Source of the DNA: JAXGMV01 sp040772085
GTDB taxonomy: Bacteria > Chloroflexota > Anaerolineae > Anaerolineales > Anaerolineaceae
Direction of reading: 5' to 3'
DNA: 64,000 nt
Assembly: GCA_040772085.1 (NCBI GenBank)
Contig: JAXGYU010000001.1
Coordinates: 1,426,001-1,490,000, forward strand
The position numbers and the translations under genes were made by a program. Below, piece by piece: positions 1 to 8,736 of this stretch. How positions within the stretch are numbered: position 1 is the first letter of the stretch; the number at the start of each line of letters is the position of its first letter. The notes beneath the pieces are model-generated. The model saw only the letters and a program-made list of their open reading frames with translations, did not search any database and had not been told where the DNA came from.

Positions 1-269
1 ATCATCAGCGCACTCTTCCCTTTCAGATACCCCATCACGCTTGATACACTGTATTTCGGCGGTATGCTCACCAGTATGTGCACATGATCCGGCATCAAGT
101 GCCCTTCGATTATCTCTACCCCCTTATACTTACATAACTCTCTCAGTATCTCCCCTATTTCCCGCCTGATTTGATTGTAGATCACTTTTCGTCTATACTT
201 TGGACTGAATACGATGTGGTACTTACACATCCATTTCGTGTGCGCCAAACTATTTGTTTGGTAGGCCAT
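1..269 (-). mobile_element. tnpA: IS200/IS605-family TnpA transposase, 5' part (cut by window edge)
   Basis: Reading the minus strand from an ATG at 267-269 gives an N-terminus beginning MAYQTNSLAHTKW, followed by the typical IS200 segment YHIVFSPKYRR and the HUH metal-binding motif as MPDHVHILVS. This is the Y1-transposase fold that excises and inserts single-stranded DNA. The catalytic tyrosine lies beyond the window edge, so completeness cannot be judged. A Shine-Dalgarno-like GGAAAGG precedes the start but lies inside an inverted repeat (see 273-329). About 90 codons are visible with no stop or frameshift, so the copy may be intact. No tnpB-like gene is visible in the window. Confidence 0.93.
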
Positions 270-272
270 CTC

Positions 273-329
273 GTCACCTTTCCTCTTAGTTTTGTGGCTT
301 GAACAATCACATTCTATCGGAAAGGTGAC
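273..329 (-). promoter_or_regulatory. Inverted repeat sequestering the tnpA ribosome-binding site
   Basis: Positions 273-283 and 319-329 are a perfect 11-bp inverted repeat (GGAAAGGTGAC on the minus strand in the proximal arm) with a 35-nt loop. The proximal arm contains the tnpA Shine-Dalgarno. In IS200 a 5'-UTR stem-loop that hides the RBS is known to keep transposase translation very low. The sequence here fits that design; that it acts the same way is inference. Confidence 0.65.
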
Positions 330-350
330 CTCCGTATAACTCTTTGTCTT

Positions 351-369
351 CCACCCGCATAGCGGGTGG
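351..369. repeat. IS200 end hairpin
   Basis: CCACCCGC (351-358) and GCGGGTGG (362-369) form an 8-bp stem with a 3-nt loop, followed by TTTCTT. IS200-family ends carry short subterminal hairpins of this sort, used for strand recognition and sometimes acting as terminators against incoming transcription. Its place upstream of tnpA fits the left end. The exact element boundary cannot be fixed without the other end. Confidence 0.55.
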
Positions 370-419
370 TTTCTTGTTTCGGAAGCTGCGCTTCCTCAAC
401 TCACTAAAGTGTTAATAAC

Positions 420-517
420 GGCGGATCAAAGTACGCGATCCGCCCTACGACACCGCAAGGCGTCAGATTGCCTTGCCCGTGTTGGCAAATCTGGCGGATC
501 AAAGAGCGCGATCCGCC
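420..517. repeat. Two palindromic intergenic repeats (family A)
   Basis: Two copies of a palindrome with arms GGCGGATC and GATCCGCC lie at 420-444 and 493-517, with 9-nt loops that are similar but not identical, and each is followed by CTAC. They are the first members of a family found in six intergenic clusters of the window. No coding sequence is credible here. The rest of 370-590 shows nothing else recognisable. Confidence 0.8.
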
Positions 518-591
518 CTACATTTCTTTCAACCGCGAGCAACCTCAATACCATTCCTATACCATCGCCTTCGCGGCGGTGGGTAATGCTT

Positions 592-600
592 TGTTATAAT
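592..600 (+). promoter_or_regulatory. Extended -10 promoter for the Gld-type ABC operon
   Basis: TGTTATAAT gives a perfect -10 TATAAT at 595-600 with an upstream TG (extended -10) and no clear -35. Transcription would begin near 607, leaving a leader of about 115 nt before the GTG start at 722. The same TGn-TATAAT form recurs upstream of several other genes here. Confidence 0.55.
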
Positions 601-721
601 TCACCCTCGGAATTCTATACTCCGCAAGGTGAACCCACTCGCTTATATACAAATGACGACCAACAGCTTTGACACTCACGGCAAACTGTTGGTTATGTGA
701 TTAACAAGGAGGACAACCCCA

Positions 722-1651
<930 letters not shown>

Positions 1652-1653
1652 TC

Positions 1654-4602
1654 ATGAAGCAAATTCTGGCTATCACACGCAAAGAACTGGACGGCTATTT
1701 CGGATCGCTGCTCTCAGCCATTTTCCTCGGCGCGTTCCTGGCGATCGTCCTGTTCATTTTCTTCACCATTGAAACCTTCTTCGCACGCGGCATCGCCGAT
1801 ATCCGCCCGCTGTTCAAATGGATGCCTGTGCTGTTGATCTTCCTGATGTCGGCGCTGACCATGCGCCTGTGGAGCGAGGAGCAACGCTCAGGGACGCAGG
1901 AAATTCTGCTCACCCTGCCCGTCAAACCGGTACAACTGGTACTCGGCAAGTTCCTGGCTGTCATGGTCATGATTTCGCTGGCGCTGCTGATGACCGTGCC
2001 GCTGCCGCTGTCGATCTCGCTGCTCGGCAACCTGGACTGGGGTCCCGTGATCGGCGGTTACCTGGCAGCCTTGCTGATGTCAACGGCTTACGCTGCTATC
2101 GGCTTGTTCGTCTCCTCCCGCACCGACAATCAGATCGTCTCATTGATCATCACGGTCCTGCTGTGCGGCGCCTTCTACCTGGTGGGCACCAACGGCATCA
2201 CCGATTTCTTCGGCGGCAACATCAGCCGCATCCTGTGGGCGCTGGGAACCGGCAGCCGCTTTGAGAGCATCCAGCGCGGTGTGATCGACCTGCGCGACCT
2301 GGTGTATTACCTCTCGCTAGCCGGCATCTTCCTGACGCTCAACGTGCTGTCGCTTAATTCCAAACGCTGGAGCGCCAGCCAGACTGCCTACCGCTATGGA
2401 CAGATCCTGACCAGTGTGCTGGTAATCGCCAACCTGGTGCTGGTCAACGTCTGGGCCTATCCGCTCAACAATCTCAGGCTCGATCTGACACAAAATCGCG
2501 AATATACCATCTCCAAAGTCACCAAAGATCTGCTGGGACAGTTGAACGAACCGCTGCTGATCCGCGCCTATCTGAGCAACAAGACTCATCCGCTGCTGGC
2601 GCCGCTCGTGCCGCAGGTGGAAGACATGCTGCGGGAATACGCCATTGCCGGCAACGGTAAGGTGGTGGCTGAAGCGATTGACCCGGCTGAACATCCAGAC
2701 CTCGAGGTGGAAGCCAATCAGACCTATGGCATCAAGCCGACGCCGTTCCAGGTCGCAGGTCGCTATGAGGCTTCGGTTATCAATTCATATTTCTCCATAT
2801 TGCTGCGCTACGGCGATCAGTCGATGGTGCTGAACTTCTCTGATCTGATCGAGATCCAGCAGGGCAACAATGACGCGACAGTCCGATTGCGCAACCTGGA
2901 ATATGACCTGACGCGCGCGATCAAGAAGGTCGTCTATGGCTTCCAGAGCCTGGATTCAGTGCTGGCAGCTCTGACCGAGCCGGCGCGCCTGGTCCTGTTT
3001 GTCACGCCCGATTTGCTGCCCCAGGACTACAACGAGGTGAACGCGCTTGTACAACAGGTCGGCGCTGACATTCAGGCAAAATCAAACGGCAAGCTGAACT
3101 TCGCGGTCGTCAACCCGGATGACCCGGAGGCGACGGTGACCCGTAAGACGCTGATTGAGCAAGGCGGCATCCAACCCTTCCCGCTCTCCCTCTTCTCGCC
3201 CGAGTCCTTCTTTTTCCACTTGGTGCTGACCAGCAGCGAGAAGACTGAATTGATCTATCCTCAGCCGGGCATGACTGACGCGGAAATCCGCGGCATGGTC
3301 GAATCATCCCTCAAACGTACCTCTACCGGCTTCCTCAAACGCGTGGGCGTTGCGGGGCCATCCGAACAGCCCAAGCAGACAGAAACGGGTCAGACTGTTC
3401 AGGCGATAGAGACCTACCAGACGATCCGCCAGCAGTTGAGCCAGGAATACTCTGTATTGAATGTCAATCTGTCGGCCGGCAGCGTTCCGGCGAATGTGGA
3501 TGTGCTGCTTCTGCTTTCACCGCAAGGCTACACGGATGTTGAACTGTATGCCATCGATCAGTATCTGATGCGCGGCGGAGCGGTCATCATGCTGACCAAC
3601 CCCTTCAAGCTGGACGTGGACTATGGTCTGGGGCAGCTGGTGATGGTCTCCATTGACGACGGTGTCGCCGATCTGCTCGAACATTATGGCGTACAAATCG
3701 GCAAACAACTGGTGATGGATGAGCGCAACCAGCCCTTCCCGATCACAGTCCGGCGCAATGTCAACGGCACCGAGATCCCCGAACTGCGCGCGCTGGCTTA
3801 CCCATTCTTCATTGATATCCGCCCGGATAAAATGAGCAAGGACAACCCGATCGTCAGCGGAATCCCTGCCATCACGCTCAACTGGGCATCACCGATTACG
3901 CTCGACACGGCAAAGACAGCCAACCTCCAGCCCGCGGTACTGCTCTCCTCGAGCGATCGCAGCTGGCTGGCGGCCGATTCCCACATCCAGCCGGACATGG
4001 ACACCTATCCCGACGTTGGTTTCCCGGCAGGTACGAACTTCTCATCTTCTGCTCTGGGAGTCGCGCTGCAGGGAGAGTTCAGCAGCTACTTCATCGGTAA
4101 GCCCTTGCCTGATCTGGCTGCCGCTGAAGCGGCTCAGCAAGCCAAGATGATGGGTGCGCCTGTACCCACCCCGGCGCCAACATCTGCCGCGCCCAGCGGA
4201 CCGGTGACCATGCTCGAAAAATCACCTGCCACCAGCCGGCTGGTCGTTATCAGCAGCTCAGCTTTCATGACCGACTTCGTCATGCAGCTCTCGGCGCAAG
4301 TCTCGCAGAACGCTTACCTCAACAGCCTGCAACTGGTTCAGAACGCGGTTGACTGGTCCGTAGAAGATATGGATCTGCTTTCCATCCGGGCTGGCGGCGC
4401 GTCTGTCAGAGTGCTGCAGCCGCTCAATGAACAACAGCAGCGCACGGTTGAATTTGGCAACTACCTGATCGCCCTGGTCTTATTGCTCAGCATCGTGCTC
4501 TACTGGCAATATCGCATCAAACACGAGCCAGCCATGAAGCTGGTGACAGCATCGACCAAGCCTGCCGGCAAGGCAGATGAGCACATGGAAAGAGGTGCAT
4601 GA
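1654..4602 (+). CDS. GldF-GldG fusion: ABC-2 permease plus secreted-type GldG domain
   Basis: A 982-residue protein. Residues 1-250 are an ABC-2 permease with about six membrane segments (GldF-like), including the conserved MRLWSEEQRSGTQEILLTLP stretch. From about residue 250 a new membrane segment (VLVIANLVLVNVWAYPL) leads into a large extracytoplasmic GldG-like domain containing NLRLDLTQNREYTIS, and a final membrane anchor (YLIALVLLLSIVLYW) lies near the C-terminus. GldF and GldG are separate genes in Bacteroidota but are often fused in other phyla. The gene sits between its ATPase and a DUF4340 protein, the usual partner. The product probably forms the membrane channel of the ABC complex, with the GldG part acting outside the membrane. 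Substrate unknown. Confidence 0.9.
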   Translation: MKQILAITRKELDGYFGSLLSAIFLGAFLAIVLFIFFTIETFFARGIADIRPLFKWMPVLLIFLMSALTMRLWSEEQRSGTQEILLTLPVKPVQLVLGKFLAVMVMISLALLMTVPLPLSISLLGNLDWGPVIGGYLAALLMSTAYAAIGLFVSSRTDNQIVSLIITVLLCGAFYLVGTNGITDFFGGNISRILWALGTGSRFESIQRGVIDLRDLVYYLSLAGIFLTLNVLSLNSKRWSASQTAYRYGQILTSVLVIANLVLVNVWAYPLNNLRLDLTQNREYTISKVTKDLLGQLNEPLLIRAYLSNKTHPLLAPLVPQVEDMLREYAIAGNGKVVAEAIDPAEHPDLEVEANQTYGIKPTPFQVAGRYEASVINSYFSILLRYGDQSMVLNFSDLIEIQQGNNDATVRLRNLEYDLTRAIKKVVYGFQSLDSVLAALTEPARLVLFVTPDLLPQDYNEVNALVQQVGADIQAKSNGKLNFAVVNPDDPEATVTRKTLIEQGGIQPFPLSLFSPESFFFHLVLTSSEKTELIYPQPGMTDAEIRGMVESSLKRTSTGFLKRVGVAGPSEQPKQTETGQTVQAIETYQTIRQQLSQEYSVLNVNLSAGSVPANVDVLLLLSPQGYTDVELYAIDQYLMRGGAVIMLTNPFKLDVDYGLGQLVMVSIDDGVADLLEHYGVQIGKQLVMDERNQPFPITVRRNVNGTEIPELRALAYPFFIDIRPDKMSKDNPIVSGIPAITLNWASPITLDTAKTANLQPAVLLSSSDRSWLAADSHIQPDMDTYPDVGFPAGTNFSSSALGVALQGEFSSYFIGKPLPDLAAAEAAQQAKMMGAPVPTPAPTSAAPSGPVTMLEKSPATSRLVVISSSAFMTDFVMQLSAQVSQNAYLNSLQLVQNAVDWSVEDMDLLSIRAGGASVRVLQPLNEQQQRTVEFGNYLIALVLLLSIVLYWQYRIKHEPAMKLVTASTKPAGKADEHMERGA

Positions 4603-4603
4603 C

Positions 4604-5578
4604 ATGAACAGAACCCAAAAGATTCTTGCCGGCGTATTAGTGTTGCAGATCGTCCTGGCCGTCATTGTGTTGTGGCCCAAGCCGGCACAAACTGCCGCGG
4701 CGCCGATCCTGGGCGCGATCAAACAGGAAGATATTACTGATCTGACCGTCAGCGACAACGCGGGGCTCAGCTATCACCTGCAGAGAACAGGCGAAGGCTG
4801 GGTGCTGGCGGACCGCGGCAATTACCCCGCCATTGGTGAGACAGTTGATTCTCTGATCGAAAACCTGCTCAAGATTGACACGGCGCGCCTGGTCTCACAA
4901 ACCGCCGAAAGCCACCGCCAGCTCAAGGTAGCCGAGGATGAGTTTGAGCGCAAGGTGGTTATCAAGACGGCCGATGGCAAGGAACAGACCTTGCTGCTGG
5001 GCACGATGAGCGGCATGGCAGCCAACAACATCCGCTTGCTGCCGGGCAACGAGGTGTATCTGGCGCGTGACGTTTCAGCCTACGGCATCAACATGAGCTT
5101 CTCCAGTTGGGCGATCAACAAGCTGGTCGAGGCGGATTCGGCGAAAGTGACCGCGGTCAACCTGGTGAACGGCAACGGTGAGTTTGACTTCAAACGCATC
5201 GACGCCAGCAACTGGGAGATGACCAATCTGCCGGCTGGCGAGCAATTCAACAACGGCGCCATGACCAACGTTCTGATCCGTGCCGCTTCATTCAGCTTCT
5301 ATGACGTGATTGGTACGAAAGATACCATGAAGCCGGAATACGGGCTGACCAACCCGGCGGGTGTGCTGACTGTCAAGATCGAGGATGACAACCCGCGTAC
5401 GGTCAAGATTCTGCTTGGCGCACCCGCGCCAGATGGCCAGAATTATTACGGCACTGCCGATGATTCGAATTTCATTGTGCTGGTGAATAAATCGATGGCG
5501 GAACACTTCCTGCTGAAAAAGCTCACCGATTTTGTTGTGCAGCCGACCGCAGTACCGACAGTATCACCGACGCCGTAA
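4604..5578 (+). CDS. DUF4340 domain-containing membrane protein
   Basis: A 324-residue protein with an N-terminal membrane anchor (ILAGVLVLQIVLAVIVLW) and a DUF4340 body, a domain that repeatedly occurs next to GldF/GldG-type ABC genes. I place the start at ATG 4604, directly after the upstream stop (TGA at 4600-4602) and behind AAGAGGTG; an in-frame start at 4577 would overlap the previous gene and has no ribosome-binding site. The C-terminus is a short Pro/Thr/Val-rich tail. It is the last gene of the operon and is followed by a strong terminator. Probably an accessory extracytoplasmic subunit of the transporter; exact role unknown. Confidence 0.88.
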   Translation: MNRTQKILAGVLVLQIVLAVIVLWPKPAQTAAAPILGAIKQEDITDLTVSDNAGLSYHLQRTGEGWVLADRGNYPAIGETVDSLIENLLKIDTARLVSQTAESHRQLKVAEDEFERKVVIKTADGKEQTLLLGTMSGMAANNIRLLPGNEVYLARDVSAYGINMSFSSWAINKLVEADSAKVTAVNLVNGNGEFDFKRIDASNWEMTNLPAGEQFNNGAMTNVLIRAASFSFYDVIGTKDTMKPEYGLTNPAGVLTVKIEDDNPRTVKILLGAPAPDGQNYYGTADDSNFIVLVNKSMAEHFLLKKLTDFVVQPTAVPTVSPTP

Positions 5579-5600
5579 CGGCTGGTGCCATAGGATATCC

Positions 5601-5632
5601 AAAAAAGTCATGCCAAATGGCATGACTTTTTT
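5601..5632. terminator. Bidirectional intrinsic terminator
   Basis: AAAAAAGTCATGCC, a four-base loop AAAT, and GGCATGACTTTTTT form a perfect stem with T-runs on both strands. It ends the Gld-type ABC operon. Confidence 0.9.
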
Positions 5633-5733
5633 GGTTGTCACATTCAGGTTTTATGCCTGTAGTTCTATTTCCCCAGACACAGCGTAAGGCTACAATGGTG
5701 CTGCAAGTTCGAGGAGGAGACGGGGAACAACAG

Positions 5734-6330
5734 ATGGATCAGAGCAGCCAATTTATCATCCGGCCAGCGTCGGCAGGTGATTGCGACGGGATTGCCGCAA
5801 CAATCGTAGAAGCGTTCAATGATGAATTCAGAGCCCTGAATGCCACCATGGAGGAATTGGTCACCGCGCTCAGTCCGGCAGTGGATGTGACTCACTTCTG
5901 GGTGGCGGCCGAGCGCGAGAGCAGGCAGGTGGTTGGGACGGTAGGTTTCGCTGATGAGACCGGCTATCCCATGCAGGTGCAAGTCGACCATTTGCGGCGG
6001 TCCTTTGGTTTTATTCGCGGCAGCATCACCGCCTTGATCATGCGAGATGAGTTTTACCGTCCCGCCAGATTCAGCCCGGGGCAGGCGCATATTGATTTTG
6101 TCGCGGTCAGGGTTGCAGCCCGCGGTCATCAGCTGGCGTCGCGCATCCTCCGCAGTCTGATGGCGGCGAATCCGAGACAGCATTACACATTGGATGTCAC
6201 CGCGGGCAATGAACGTGTGATTCCGATTTACGAGAGTGTAGGCTTCAGGGTTGAGCGGCGCGAGAAAGAAAACCTGGCCTGGTTCAAAGGGTTCAAATTC
6301 AGATACCTGATGCGCCACCAGCCGGCATGA
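5734..6330 (+). CDS. GNAT-family N-acetyltransferase
   Basis: A 198-residue acetyltransferase-like protein. The N-terminus FIIRPASAGDCDGIAATIVEAF is a typical GNAT opening, VDFVAV-type strand and RGHQLASRIL (about residues 125-140) occupy the acetyl-CoA binding region, and VTAGNERVIPIYESVGF is the usual C-terminal signature. The Q/RxxGxG/A loop is imperfect (RVAARGHQLAS), so acetyl-CoA binding is likely but not certain. I chose ATG 5734, downstream of GAGGAGGA, over an upstream in-frame start at 5635 that would read through poor sequence near the terminator. It stands alone, with a terminator upstream and repeats downstream. Substrate unknown. Confidence 0.8.
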   Translation: MDQSSQFIIRPASAGDCDGIAATIVEAFNDEFRALNATMEELVTALSPAVDVTHFWVAAERESRQVVGTVGFADETGYPMQVQVDHLRRSFGFIRGSITALIMRDEFYRPARFSPGQAHIDFVAVRVAARGHQLASRILRSLMAANPRQHYTLDVTAGNERVIPIYESVGFRVERREKENLAWFKGFKFRYLMRHQPA

Positions 6331-6348
6331 TGAATAAAGTCTAAAATG

Positions 6349-6722
6349 GTAGGGCGGATTGCGCATTTTGATCTGCCGTTTTTGTTGTATCGGGTGCAAA
6401 AACGGCATCCGACAAACGTTTTACACCGAAAGCATACGAAAAGACACATCCGTAGGGGAGGGGTAAATGTTTTGTGTTTACCCCTCCCGTGTGTATTAAT
6501 GCGGTCAAGGCAATAGCAATATGAGTGAGGCGTGAAATTGTCGGGTGCAACACCGGCACCCGACCTACGTTTTATAGAGGTAGGGCGGATCACGTACTTT
6601 GATCCGCCATTATCGAAATGTCGGGAACACAAAACGGTTCCCGACCTACATCTGATGTCGGGCGGATCGCGCATTTTGATCCGCCGTTATTGTCTTGTCG
6701 GGTGCATTACCAGCACCCGATC
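6349..6722. repeat. Mosaic cluster of palindromic repeats
   Basis: This gene-free stretch is built from three hairpin families. Family A (arms GGCGGATC/GATCCGCC and variants) occurs near 6353, 6582 and 6660. Family B (cGGGTGC..GCACCCGacctacg or GTCGGGAAC..GTTCCCGACctaca) occurs near 6540, 6618 and 6698. Family C, near 6449-6515, is a hairpin of CCGTAGGGGAGGGG against CCCCTCCC followed by a tail ending GCGGTCAAGGCAAT. The arrangement resembles REP/BIME mosaics. Apparent reading frames here are by-products of the repeats. Confidence 0.85.
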
Positions 6723-6815
6723 TAAAGGTTATTGCCGTTCTTATTTAATCAGGCAGCATACTCGGCTCGATGTTTATCTGTCGTGGATGCCGCGTGGCAT
6801 CCCTGCGAGACCTGC

Positions 6816-7730
6816 CTATTTTACCGCTGCCTGGCGCGGGTCGAGTACATCCCGCAACGCGTTGCCGAACAGGTTGATGCCCAGCACGGTGAAGAAGATC
6901 GCCATGCCCGGCGCCCACACCACCCACGACGCGGTGGTGATAAACGTGCGCGCGCCAACCAGCATCGCGCCCCATTCCGGCAGGGGCGGCTGCGCGCCGA
7001 GGCCCAGGAAACTGAGCGCGGCTGCCGACAGGATAGCGACCGGCATACGCAACGTCATGAAAACGATCAACGGCGAAATGATGTTGGGGAAGACGGTATG
7101 GAGCATGATGCGCAAATCGCTGGCGCCCAGCGCGCGCTCTGCGCTGACATACTCCTCTTCCTTGACCGACAGCACCGACCCGCGTGCCAGGCGGGCGTAC
7201 CCCGGTATGTTGGCAATACCGATGGCAATCATCGCATTGATCAGATTCGGTCCGATGATGGCAACGATGGCCAGCACCAATAAGATGTACGGGAAGCTGA
7301 GCATGATGTCGACCAGCCTCATGACCAGCATGTCAGCGGTGCCGCCGTAAAACGAGGAAGGCAGCCCCAGCAAAATACCGCCGATGGCACCGATCGCGAC
7401 CGTGATCAGCATCACCATGGTGGTGTAGCGCGAGCCGTAGATGATGCGGCTCAGTATATCGCGCCCCTGTTCGTCCGTACCGAGCCAATGCTCGGAAGAA
7501 GGTTTCATCAGCCGATTGGGCGTGTCGATCTCGAACGGATCATATGGAATGATGTATTCACCAAAGAAGGTAAAGATCAGCAGGATGAGTACGACCAGTC
7601 CGCCGATTTGCGCCGATTTATGCCGGCTCAACCGCCGCAGGATACGAAACTTCTCCTCCTTTGGCATCGGATGTGAGTCAAGCTGGGCGAGTTCGTCTAT
7701 GAGCTGAGCAGGTGGGTTCGTTGTTGTCAT
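6816..7730 (-). CDS. Peptide/nickel-type ABC transporter permease (DppC-like)
   Basis: A 304-residue inner-membrane permease with a cytoplasmic N-terminal tail, a first membrane segment (IGGLVVLILLIFTFFGEYI) and the DppC/OppC hallmark HWLGTDEQGRDILSRIIYGSR at about residues 80-100. The binding-protein-dependent loop (EAA-like) reads AERALGASDLRIMLHTVFPN, and GAQPPLPEWGAML is also typical. Its ATG lies 8 bp downstream of the DppB-like gene on the same strand, and the binding protein is upstream of that. The trio should import a peptide or similar solute. No DppD/DppF ATPase is encoded nearby. Confidence 0.92.
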   Translation of the reverse strand: MTTTNPPAQLIDELAQLDSHPMPKEEKFRILRRLSRHKSAQIGGLVVLILLIFTFFGEYIIPYDPFEIDTPNRLMKPSSEHWLGTDEQGRDILSRIIYGSRYTTMVMLITVAIGAIGGILLGLPSSFYGGTADMLVMRLVDIMLSFPYILLVLAIVAIIGPNLINAMIAIGIANIPGYARLARGSVLSVKEEEYVSAERALGASDLRIMLHTVFPNIISPLIVFMTLRMPVAILSAAALSFLGLGAQPPLPEWGAMLVGARTFITTASWVVWAPGMAIFFTVLGINLFGNALRDVLDPRQAAVK

Positions 7731-7738
7731 GGCTTCTC

Positions 7739-8674
7739 CTAATCTGTCAGCCTGATACGCGGGTCGATCAGATTGTAAGTCAGATCGACCACCAGGTTGA
7801 CCAGCACATAGGTCGCGGCGCTGACCAGAATGATCGCCTGCGTAATGGTGAAGTCACGCCAGGCAATTGCTTTGACAGCTAGCTCGCCGATGCCGTGCCA
7901 GGCGAAGACGACCTCGATGATGAACGCGCCACCCAGCAAGCCGCCGACCTGCAAACCTATGACCGTCACGACAGGCAGCAGCGCGTTCTTGAGCGCGTGA
8001 TTGAAGATGACCTTGTTCTCCTTCAACCCCTTCGCCCGCGCGGTCCGGACGTAGTCCTGTCCCAGCACCTCGAGCATGCTGGAGCGCATGATGCGCGACA
8101 GACTAGCCGATTCGATGATGCCCAGGTTGAATGCCGGCAGGATGATATGCCGCCAATCCCCATGTCCGATAACAGGGAACCACCTGAGCTTGACCGCGAA
8201 GAACATAATGAAGATAATGCCAAGGAAGAAGGCCGGCATCGACAATCCGAACAGGGAGAATGCCATTGCCCCTACATCAACGATCGTATCCTTATAATAA
8301 GCAGCCACTATTCCGGTAGTGATTCCCAACACAAGGGCTACCACAAGGCTGGCTAAAGTCAATTTTATGGTGTTCACATAACGATATCCGATCATCTCGG
8401 ATATCGGTTGTCTGGACTTGATCGACGTACCCAGATCCCCCCTGAGGATATTGTTAACGTAATAGTAGAACTGAACATAAAACGGTTTATCAAGATGATA
8501 TTTGGCACGCATGTTGGCGATGGCTTCAGCGGCTTGCTGCTCGGTCATTTCTCCCTGAAACATAGCCGAGGCTGCATCAGAGGGGATGAACGCCTGCAAC
8601 AGAAACGTCATGAAAAGGATGCCTAATGCGACCGGAATCAGGAATAACAGTCTTCGAATAATGTAGTTGATCAA
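7739..8674 (-). CDS. Peptide-type ABC transporter permease (DppB-like)
   Basis: A 311-residue DppB/OppB-type permease. The N-terminus INYIIRRLLFLIPVALGILFM is characteristic, and the EAA loop reads RTARAKGLKENKVIFNHALKN. Six membrane segments are evident. I place the start at TTG 8674, 5 nt after GGAGG; another in-frame TTG at 8692 lies upstream of that ribosome-binding site and looks worse. It is the middle gene of a binding protein - DppB - DppC operon on the minus strand. Confidence 0.9.
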   Translation of the reverse strand: MINYIIRRLLFLIPVALGILFMTFLLQAFIPSDAASAMFQGEMTEQQAAEAIANMRAKYHLDKPFYVQFYYYVNNILRGDLGTSIKSRQPISEMIGYRYVNTIKLTLASLVVALVLGITTGIVAAYYKDTIVDVGAMAFSLFGLSMPAFFLGIIFIMFFAVKLRWFPVIGHGDWRHIILPAFNLGIIESASLSRIMRSSMLEVLGQDYVRTARAKGLKENKVIFNHALKNALLPVVTVIGLQVGGLLGGAFIIEVVFAWHGIGELAVKAIAWRDFTITQAIILVSAATYVLVNLVVDLTYNLIDPRIRLTD

Positions 8675-8736
8675 TGGTGCCTCCAAAGGCAAATCGGGGT
8701 CCGGCTGATTGCCGGGCCCCGATTTTCAAACATGGG

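Noticed and set aside
6532..7350. Plus-strand frame over the repeat cluster and DppC-like gene
   Set aside because: The first part is translated palindromic repeat and the rest is antisense to the permease.
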